Made by a program: the position numbers and the translations under genes. Shown piece by piece: positions 55,835 to 64,000 of a stretch of DNA of 64,000 bases. Numbering within the stretch: the first letter of the stretch is position 1; every line of letters begins with the position of its first letter. The notes below the pieces were generated by a model that saw only the letters and a program-made list of their open reading frames with translations, had not been told where the DNA came from and made no database searches. This DNA comes from Ottelia alismoides (taxonomy: Eukaryota > Streptophyta > Magnoliopsida > Alismatales > Hydrocharitaceae): the NCBI GenBank assembly GCA_037367405.1, contig JAZKJV010011598.1, positions 1,400,807 to 1,464,806 on the forward strand. Reading direction: 5' to 3'.

Positions 55835-58570
55835 TGTAAAGCCTTGAACTTGGCATATCTCGGATCCTATATAATAAGATCCGGCTCGTCAAGAGAAAAC
55901 CAACGAAATTTGTTTCGTGTGAATCGGACTTCGTTTCGAATTGTTATGATTTTCCGAAGAAAGAGAAGTCATTAATCCATAATGACCGTCATTAAGACTA
56001 ATTAAATATGATTAAAGAAATTAATGACGATTGAAAGCTGCTAATGATCATTAGTAAACACTAATTAATAGTTAACAAAAGATAAGCGTAAACCGCGAAA
56101 GTTAAATCGCGATTAGTGAAAGTTAATCACGATTAGTGTTAATTAAGCGTCATTAGCGAATCTAGAATCCTCTAGAATGTCCGAACTTAAGCTCCAAGTT
56201 TGGGATAAGTTTTGGCTAAAACCATGGGCCAAAACCATGGGCCTCTAAACCATGGTTAAGGTCTAAACCATGGTTTTCTAACCATGGTTAGTGGTTTTCT
56301 GGGGCCTATAAATAGACCCCCCTACCCATTCATTCTCTACAACTTCCACTACCACCACCACCCCAAGGGCTAGGGTCGAGAGGTTGGGAGGAGGAGTGGG
56401 AGGCGAGGGAGGAGCGCTAACGAAGCGCTGCCGGAAGAACGAGGAGGAGAAATGTATGATCCTCTCTTAGTTGCTTCGTAAGCTAGGCTTTCAATTCATA
56501 CTCTTGTTCTTCCAAGTTTTGTTCTTGATTCATCTTTCTTTCCGATTCGTTTTCCTGTTGTGGTTTAAGGAGAAATCTGTGTAACACCCTACTTAGGTGC
56601 GGGCGGCTATTCACGTCAGTGGCCCTGTGATTCGTCACACGTTCACTCATCTAAGACGCGTGGTGTCTACCGATTCTCCATCGTTTATGTTTCCATTCTT
56701 CGCATTATGCTTTTATAGTTATTTTGATGGAGAAATCTGTGTAATACCCTACTTAGGTGCAGACGGCTATGCACGTCAGTGATCCTGTGATTCGTCACAC
56801 GTTCACTCACCTAAGATGCGTGGTGTCTACCGGTTCTTCATCTCTTGTTGTTGAGTATATTCTTTCAGTTTCGTTGTTATTTTCCTCTCGATTGATTTTT
56901 CAGAGGAAACTCTTTTCGTTTTTATTTTGAAATATGTCCCGATATAAAGGGAAACTCTGCCGAAATTTTCCGAGAAATATGTCCCAAGGGGAAACTCTGC
57001 CAAAATTTTCCGAGAAATATGTTACGATATAAGGGGAAACTCTGCCGAAATTTTAAGAGAAAATATGTTCTTGACGTTCTTTGTGTTCTTCGCGTTATTC
57101 GTTCGTTCTTCGCGTTCTTAACATGTTCTTAGCATTTTGATACGAAAAATGAAATTCGATTTTTTCAGGAGCCTTAAAATAGCCTTTCTAAAAACGAAAC
57201 TCGAGAAAGCCTTGCATACACGAGAGAGAGCTCGGTTAGGTAACAAAATCCTTCTTTTTGCTGTTGGGTTTTTATACGAAATTATTGAAATTCTTGATTT
57301 TGTGTTCTTTGCTACGAAGAATCCTAATTTTGGCTATTTTTGAAAAAGTCTGAAGAATTGCTTTGTGATTCACACTAAAATAAAGTTTAAGCATCAAATT
57401 GATGCGGTGGCTTTGAAAGTTAGGGTTTGGGAGTTAAATTAGGCATAAATCCAATATGTGAGTATATACTAAGTATTGTTGATTATGCAAATCAAGAACT
57501 TAACGAAAGAATTAGATCATGGAAATTGATGTGGTTTGAGTTGGATCCTGAAAAGGATTGTATGTCATGATAAGGATGACTGAGAGTAGTACTACAGGTC
57601 GGGCATGCAACCTGTAGGTTTGTCGGAAGGAACCCGTATTGGCGTTTCCCTACCTAGGTGGTACACGGTTGCCCTGTTATGATAAGTGCGCACAAATTGA
57701 ATGTTTTGCAACGCGTGGTACCGGGAGCCAATATATTCGGGTTGGAAAGACGGAAGATGTGGTCGTGCCATGTAGAGGCACGGGTAGTTTAATAGCGGCT
57801 GGGTCACGATAATATGTATTTAAAGCCGCTAGGTTATATGATTACATGTTAGCCTGAAGTTTTAAGCAACCGAGTCCTCGAGGACAGTGTGCTCATTTGT
57901 TTTTCCAGGCTGAGGGTTGAGACCCTGTTTAATAAAAGAAAAGGAAATTGTCAGGGTAGTATTGGAGGATTGGTTGAGGCGACGTGCGGCGGCATAAGCT
58001 TAACAAGATCAGCACAATTTCCAATCCCGAAGCATCCACAGCTTCGGAGTCCAAGAATGGTGGGGTTCCCCTGGACTAATCCCTGATGTGGAATAGAAAG
58101 TAATAGGACTTAAATTAATGAAAAGGAATGAAATTTTTGTGATATCAAGTTTTGAAAAATTACACAATTTGTTTGCTTTTCTCTTCTTCGTTACTTAGCA
58201 TTCGCTAATTTTTATCCTATGATTTATGGAAAACCCAACAGGTATCGGTGAGCCATCGCAAGGACTTTAAAAATTCATCCAGCTTACATACTAGACATCC
58301 AGCCAACCACAATAACTTTTTCCTTTAAGGTAGTTAGTAATCTTTTGTATATTTTCCTTTCAAGCTGATGTACATGTAAATGGTTATAGTGGGACAGTGT
58401 ATCATCTGAACTTTATTTTGTGAATGGAAAAGTGTTGAAATTCTTTTTTCTGAGTATTTTTATTTGCAGTCTATTTCTGAATGTTAGTTGTGATTGCTGA
58501 ATAAATTATTACTGAGTAACCAGATCCGGATATGGGAAGATCCGACGGCCCGGGAAACGGGGTCGCGATA
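55835..58570 (+). repeat. Gypsy 3' LTR
   Basis: 2736 bp, collinear with 48731-51474, including the palindromes, TATA box and 45-bp array. Confidence 0.93.
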
Positions 58571-60380
58571 GCAGACCTCATGCTCATGTGCCTCTTCCAT
58601 CATCCAACACGCCCCATGTATGTTCTGAGCATTTACATTCCACTAATGGCATTGTGCGTGCACATCTTGATGTATAGGAGGCCTTAGATGATCCGGTCTC
58701 AGCTACTGAGGAAGCTGAGAATCTTGATGCGCCTATTGCCTTACGGAAGAAGAGACGTGCACACACTATGTATCCTCTTGCTTCCCATGTCTCTCTGGCA
58801 CGACTTTTAGAGGATTTTCAGTGGTTTGTTGTGGGTCTGTCAGCCGTGGAGATACCACAGTCATATCAGGAGGCATTGTAGCGTAGTCAGTGGCGTCTGG
58901 CTATGTGGAGGAGATGGCAACGTTACAGTCTCGCGATACTTGGAGTATTGTACATTATATGCTCCTTTTGGTGCATCTGTTATTGGCAGCAAATTAGTGT
59001 TTACGGTGAAACACCGTGCGGATGGTACTGTGGATAGGTATAATGCCAGACTTGTTGCTTCTAGGTTTACCTAAACTTATGGGTAGGATTATCAGGATAC
59101 ATTTTCTCTAGTTGCTCGTAATTCTACGCTGCGGATTCTCATTGCTGTTGCTGTGGTATGTGTCTGGCCGCTATTCTAATTAGATGTTAAAAATGCATTC
59201 TTGTATGAGGACTTGCATGAGGAAGTCTACATGCGGCAACTACCAGGGCTTGTCGCTGAGGGGGAGTCCCCATATGGTGTGCATACTTCACAAGGCCATC
59301 TATGGATTTAAGCAGATTCCGAGGGCTTGGTTTCACAAGTTCTCAGAGTTGATTGGACATAGGGATTTGTCAGATCTATTGCAGATCACTCTCTTTTTAT
59401 TAGGAGAGCCCAGAGAGGTACCATTGCTATTATGGTCTATGTAGACGACATTTTATCTCATGCAGTGATGAACATGACATTCAAGCAGCTAAGGATTTCC
59501 TTGGACAACAGTTTGTGACCAAGGGCCTTGGCAATCTTCGTTACTTTCTTCGTCTAGAATTTGCAATAAATCAACGTGGTATGGTAATGACGTAAAGGAA
59601 ATGTCACTGACCTCCTATCTGAGACGAGCATGACAAGATGTAGACCTGCTACTACTCCAATGGATCCCAATGCTAGGCTCTATGATGATGACTCTGAGGA
59701 GGTGGATAAGAGACGATGCATAGAGCTAGTAGGTAAGCTGTTGTATGTCACTATCACCAGGCCTAACATATCATTTACTGTTAGTAGAGTCAGCCAATTT
59801 ATGGAGCAATCCAGACATGTTCATATGGATGCAATTAACATGATCTTGAGGTATCTGAAGTCTTCTTCAGGTGCAGGACTTTTGTTCAGAAGAGACACGT
59901 CTCTCACAGTTACTGGATGTGCTGATGCAGAGTATGCTGGGTGCCCCAAGGACATGAAGTCCATGTCATGCTTCACTGTGTTTGTAGGTAGCTCCTAGTT
60001 TCATGGAAGGGTAAGAAACAAACAATTGTGGCTAGATATAGCGTTGAATCAGACTATAGAGCCATGACCCAAGGGAGCACGGAAATGATGTGGGTCAAGT
60101 ATGTCTTGACTGACCTAATTATTGAGGTGCCTCTTCCTATGCACCTCAAATGTGATAACCAAACCGCTTTATTCATAGCTAGTAATCCAACCTTCCATGG
60201 AAAAACAAAGCATATTGAAGTGGATTGCCATTACACTCGTGATCTAATTTAGAAGGGACTTATTTCCACATCTCACGTTACTTCAGGCGACCAGATTGCA
60301 GATATGTTTACCAAAGCTCTTGCTAGAGGTCATTTTCATTGTTGTTTCAAGCTGAGCATGATAAACATATATGCTCCAGC
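58571..60380 (+). pseudogene. Copia-6 reverse transcriptase and RNase H
   Basis: It continues the polyprotein after the Gypsy element: APIALRKKRRAHTMYPL-type linker, RT with LVFTVKHRADGTVDRYNARL, LHKAIYGFKQIPRAWF and RNase H with CADAEYAGCPKDMKS and KCDNQTALFIASNPTFHGKT. Stops at 58879, 59072, 59177, 59593 and 60250 fall where relatives have Gln. Other frameshifts lie near 58905 and 59440, the latter destroying the YVDD reading frame. It ends KLSMINIYAPA before the polypurine tract. Confidence 0.87.
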
Positions 60381-60391
60381 TTGAGGGGGAG

Positions 60392-60540
60392 TGCTGAGAT
60401 ATTTATTTCTCATTATCTTTATTTTCTATTTTCCTATTTCTTATGTCCACTTTATATAATTTTTCCTTAGAGCTTTTCTCCTATATAAGAGAGCTCTGGG
60501 GCTACGATGAATATAACTTTTTATTTCACGTCTTTCCACA
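60392..60540 (+). repeat. Copia-6 3' LTR
   Basis: 149 bp, TGCTGAGATA...TCTTTCCACA, matching 45476-45621 with moderate divergence. Confidence 0.9.
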
Positions 60541-60628
60541 AAATCAATCCTCTATATGATTGTGTAGACTTACTCAAATCGGTCTACTTCCCCACTCGAG
60601 TTATGTTTTTTTCTGGCCGTACTTCCAT

Positions 60629-60771
60629 TGTAAAAGAATAGAATTGCTCGATTAACATAGATACCTTAGGGCTCTCTTATATAGGAGAATAACACTGGGT
60701 AAATTACATAAGAGATACATGAAAGATATAGAAATAAGAAAAAGATATAACGAGATACAAATATCTCAACA
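60629..60771 (-). repeat. Copia-7 3' LTR
   Basis: 143 bp; on the minus strand TGTTGAGATATTTGTATC...TTCTTTTACA, with CTATATAAGAGAGCCC. Confidence 0.9.
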
Positions 60772-60839
60772 CTCCCCCTCAAGCTGGAGCATATATGTCT
60801 ATCATGCTCAACTTGGAACACCACCTCTGAAAATGGATC

Positions 60840-62470
60840 TCTAGCAAGTTCTTTGGTGAATATATCAGCAGTCTGATCCCCAGTAGCGGCATGAGAGGTG
60901 GATCAGAGTCTCTTCTGGATCATGTCTCTGGTATAGTGGCAATCACCTCTATATGCTTGATTCATTCATGGAATGCAAAATTATTAGCAATAAAAAGAGC
61001 TGCTTGATTACCGGATAGGAGCTGCATGGGAAGAGGTACCTCAACTGTAAGATCAATCAAGACCAATCTAACCCACATCATCTCCGTGCTTCCTTGAGCC
61101 ATGGCTATGTATTCAGACTCTGTACTAGACCTAGCAACCACTGTCTGCTTTTTCTTTGCCATGACACGAATGAGCTCCCCAAAAAAACAGCAAAGCCAGA
61201 TGTAGACTTCCTGTCTGTAGGACATCCTCTATAATCTGCATCCGCACAAGCTGTCACCTCAAGAGATGTACCTCTCCTGAATATAAGACCAGTACCTGGT
61301 GAAGTCTTCAAATATCTCAAAATCATATAGACAACATCCATATGTACATTCCTGGATTGTTCCATGAACTGACTCACCTTACAACAAAGGATATGTCTGG
61401 CCTAGTGATAGTACCATAGAGGAGCTTCCCAACAAGCTCCTTGTATCTCTCCTTATCTACCTCCTCAGTGTCATCATCATATAATCTCATGCTTGGATCT
61501 ATTGGGGTAGTAGTAGGCTTGCACCCTGTCATACATGTCTCTAGTAGAAGATCAGTCACACACTTCCTTTGGGTCATCACAAGACCACACTGGTTCCTGA
61601 TGAACTCTAATCCAAGGAAGTAACGTACACAATCAAGATCCTTAGTCACAAACTGTTGACCAAGGAACTCCTTAGCAACCGGAATTCCCTGCTCATCATT
61701 ATCCATCACAATAATATCATCCACGTAAATCAGAATGGCAATTGTACCTCTCTGTGTCCTTTGAACAAAAAGTGAATGATCTGCAATGGACCGCACAAAC
61801 CTCTGGTGCTCTATCAGCTCTGAGAGCTTCTGGTACAAAGCTCTCGGACTCTGCTTCATGTCGTAAATCGCCTTGTGGAGCCTACACACCTTCTGAGACT
61901 CCTCAGCAACAAAACCTGATGGCTACTGCATGTATACCTCTTCCTGTAGATCTCCACATAGAAACGCATTCTTCACATCAAGTTGGTAAAGAGGCCAGTC
62001 TCGAGTCACAACAACCGATAGAAGAATGCACAATGTTGAATGCCTAGCCACTAGTGAGAAGGTATCCTGGTAGTCCATCCCATATGTCTGCGTAAATCCT
62101 CGCTCTACTAACCTTGCCTTGTAGCAATCTATACTGCAATCTGCATGTTGCTTCACCATAAAGATCCATTTGCACTCCACAACAGAGGCACCTGATGGAG
62201 CAGAAACAATGCTCCAAGTATCACGAGATTGCAAAGTTGGCATTTCTTCTTCCATGGCAAGTCGCCAGCTATTATCCTGTACTGCCTCCTGGTATGTTTG
62301 TGGGATAGTGACAACAGAGAGTCCCACTACAAACCTCGTTTACTCGTCTGAAAGATGATCCAAGGGGACATGAGCAGCTAAAGGATAAGTGGCACATGTA
62401 CGATGCGACTTCCTCAAGGCAATAGGCACATCAAGATCATTGACCTCGTTCTCTGGTATAAACTCCTCCT
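60840..62470 (-). pseudogene. Copia-7 reverse transcriptase and RNase H
   Basis: Read leftward: [41 protein letters not shown] and [20 protein letters not shown] (61923-62327), a TAG, then LHKAIYDMKQSPRALYQK and the active site LIYVDDIIVMDND (61374-61889). RNase H follows with CADADYRGCPTDRKSTSGF and SSTESEYIAMAQGSTEMMW in two frames (60962-61377). Five or so frame changes or stops. Confidence 0.87.
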
Positions 62471-62472
62471 TT

Positions 62473-63105
62473 TGCTGGTACTGCTACTATTCCTACTGGG
62501 CCAACCTCTCCGTTCATGTGGCACCTTCGTTTTGGACATCTTCCTCTGCAGAAGTTATGTCATGTCCTTCCTTATATATCTACTCCTACTATCCTAGAGT
62601 GTGAGACATGCCAGCTTGGGAAGCATCATCGCTCCTCCTTTCCGAGTAGGCAGAGTCGTCACAGTAGTCAGTCGTTTGAGTTATTTCATTTTGATATCTG
62701 GGGTCCTAGTCGTGTTCTCAATCATTAGGAGCTTCGGTTCTATCTAGCCGATGTAGATGATTTTTCCATACTTTCTTAGATTTTCTTGTTAAAAAATAAG
62801 TCTGATGTTGATTCTATCATTAAATCATTTCTTTGTTGAAATAGAGAATATTTTTTCTGCTCATGTGAAGTTTATTCGCATTGACAATGCCTTGGAATTC
62901 TCCACATTATAGCCATATGACTTCCTCAATTCTCTTGGTATTGTTCATCGGACTTCATGTGCGTACCCATCGCGGTAGAATGATGTTGCTGAACGCAAAC
63001 ACCGTCATCTACTTGATGTCATGAGGACTCTTTTGATTCAAAGTTGAGCTCCTCATTCGTTCTGGAGTGATGCGGTCCTCACTGCTTGCTAGTTAGTGAA
63101 CCGTA
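62473..63105 (+). pseudogene. Copia integrase fragment (probably Copia-5)
   Basis: GAG-pre-integrase reading MWHLRFGHLPLQKLCHVLP and CETCQLGKHHRSSFPSRQS (62516-62700), then FHFDIWGPSRV. Further blocks lie in broken frames: IRIDNALEF near 62875 (Ser replaced by Ile), AERKHRHLLDV near 62990 and the FWSDAVLTAC region, stopping at 63105. Stops at 62909-62911 and 62973-62975 lie at former Gln codons. Confidence 0.78.
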
Positions 63106-64000
63106 TTGTGAGGCGCCAGTCTGAGGATCCAGGTTACCCGTTTACACGGCACTTGCATTATCTTGTTCGCTATTGATCACATTAGATTACAAAAAATGAG
63201 GGAAAATTTTTCGCGTTTCGAACGACATTCACAATATTGCATTAGTTTGATAATCAACCGCAAAACAACACGCATTACAAATTCTTATTGCATTAATTTT
63301 CATATAAAGCTACATGTGTCAAAGAAAATTTAATAGAAGAGACAGAAATAAGCACATGAGAATTACAGATATCATAAACAAAAGCTATAATGTGTGTCAT
63401 CGAAAGTGAAAGTCTGAACTGCGGTAGCTTAAGATCTAGCTGTCAATCTATCGAGTCGCAGGCGCCTTGCCTGCTATCCATGTTGGGAAGAAAAAATGTC
63501 AACAAAAGCTAAGTACAATCTAATTTATTAAAATAACATGCATTTCAGTGGTTTCAAAAGAAAGCAAGTAGATATGATTTGATATTTAAATTTAACAAGC
63601 TTTTTGCACGGAAAGATGGTTTTTAAGCTGTTCTGTATGTGCATTCTTTTGTTCACTCACCACACCTTAACTACCCATACTTAATACTTTCATTTATTTA
63701 TAAGATCGATATTTAGGCTATCATCATTTTATTATTATAAGTCATGTTGATGGATCTTAGTAAGTGTAGATAATGTGTGTCTTGTTCTGATCTTTGTCGT
63801 TGTCTAATTTCTCAACCTCAATGGATAGTCTGTGGTCTGGTTGTAACCTCACATTATAATTCTAAGGCATGAAGAAAACCTTAGGGTTGAGGTTCCCTCC
63901 GTATGCATGCGGTGGAGTATAATGCATCCAAACTAAGTTTCCAACTCGTCCACTAGCTTCTCCTAACATCAGTAGTAGCAGCAACTCTTACTCTAACATA
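63106..64000. other. Unassigned right end
   Basis: Begins abruptly with TGTGAGGCGCC at the end of Copia homology, so it may be the edge of another LTR element running off the window. AT-rich, no coding frame over 60 codons, no repeat of other window sequence noticed. A GC-richer patch CGAGTCGCAGGCGCC lies near 63450. Confidence 0.4.

Larger units (their letters stand above)
48731..58570 (+). mobile_element. Ty3-gypsy chromovirus with 2.7-kb LTRs
   Basis: Near-identical terminal repeats 48731-51474 and 55835-58570 begin TGTAAAGCC and end GGGTCGCGATA. Primer site TGGTATCAGAGC at 51478-51489. The flanks ACAGA (48726-48730) and GCAGA (58571-58575) are a target duplication with one change; Copia-6 reads through from ACAGA to CCTCATGCTC. 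Interior order gag-PR-RT-RNase H-INT-chromodomain is that of chromoviruses; the long LTRs fit the Tekay/Del group. The gag N-terminal domain is absent and pol has several stops. Confidence 0.93.
45476..60540 (+). mobile_element. Copia-6, interrupted by a Gypsy element
   Basis: LTRs at 45476-45621 and 60392-60540, exact primer site TGGTATCAGAGC (45622-45633), gag, protease, integrase, RT, RNase H and polypurine tract TTGAGGGGGAG (60381-60391). A 280-bp foreign filler lies at 48111-48390 and a Gypsy element at 48731-58570. No exact target duplication: left flank CAACC, right flank AAATC. Many stops at former Gln codons. Confidence 0.9.
60629..62470 (-). mobile_element. Copia-7, 5'-truncated minus-strand Copia
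   Basis: The 3' LTR (60629-60771) is followed rightward by the polypurine tract (plus CTCCCCCTCAA), RNase H and RT in reverse. Homology stops in the linker before RT at about 62470, where plus-strand integrase sequence begins. It inserted into the Copia-5 leader after TCCAT; the other flank is lost. Confidence 0.88.
44717..63105 (+). mobile_element. Copia-5, disrupted outer Copia element
   Basis: The 5' LTR (44717-44861) is followed by a primer-like TGATATCAGAGC (one mismatch) and a leader to 45475, where Copia-6 inserted. The leader resumes at 60541 (TATATGATTGTGTAGACT, as in Copia-3) until Copia-7 at 60629. Gag and protease are missing, but an integrase piece in the same orientation follows at 62473-63105 and may be its continuation. 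No 3' LTR is seen. Joining the three parts into one element is inference. Confidence 0.6.

Overview
This window is nuclear DNA of a flowering plant, and almost all of it is nested retrotransposon sequence. The plant origin is shown by Ty1-copia elements primed by initiator tRNA-Met (TGGTATCAGAGC), plant-type LINEs with a CCHC ORF1 and a C-terminal zf-RVT module, a chromodomain Gypsy element with 2.7-kb LTRs, and one GT-AG bounded exon of a katanin-like AAA ATPase. I cannot name the species. I see no tRNA, rRNA, CRISPR or prokaryotic feature.

Layout. 1-2803: 5' half of a minus-strand Copia (Copia-1), running off the left edge. 2804-3865: an LTR-like segment and an ATTTCG-rich DNA-transposon remnant. 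3880-7395: minus-strand LINE-A with an internal deletion. 7612-15881: Copia-2, missing its 3' end, with a non-autonomous LTR element inside its 5' LTR (7679-10166) and a hAT-like element inside its reverse transcriptase (about 13696-15050). 15882-16533 and 19011-19393: unassigned sequence split by LINE-B (16534-18997). 19407-24659: chimeric LINE-C with LINE-D nested in it, ending tail-to-tail against minus-strand LINE-E (24669-29312).

29395-38699: Copia-3, bounded by a CTATG target duplication. Nested in it are a second LTR-like segment, the 3' half of a Copia-1 copy, a solo LTR, LINE-F and a hAT MITE. Just right of Copia-3 is the only host exon I recognise (38957-39023, Walker A of a katanin p60-like ATPase), so the Copia-3 and Copia-4 insertions appear to lie in introns of that gene. 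39550-44711: Copia-4, complete in structure and the youngest Copia by LTR similarity. 44717 onward: Copia-5, invaded by Copia-6 (45476-60540), which is invaded by the Gypsy chromovirus (48731-58570). 60629-62470: minus-strand Copia-7 truncated inside Copia-5. 63106-64000: unassigned.

All transposon coding regions seen here are broken by stops, frameshifts or deletions; LINE-E ORF2 and the Copia-1 pol at 32550-34712 are the least damaged. Nesting order follows from target-site duplications: TGTAA, CTATG, ATAAT, a near-match ACAGA/GCAGA, four LINE duplications of 13-16 bp, and an 8-bp hAT duplication. The most informative anomalies are the two Copia-1 halves that share flanking TTTAC and a 230-bp identical overlap, a solo LTR joining two different elements, and conserved 3'-terminal hairpins in the LINEs. 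No unknown gene system was found.
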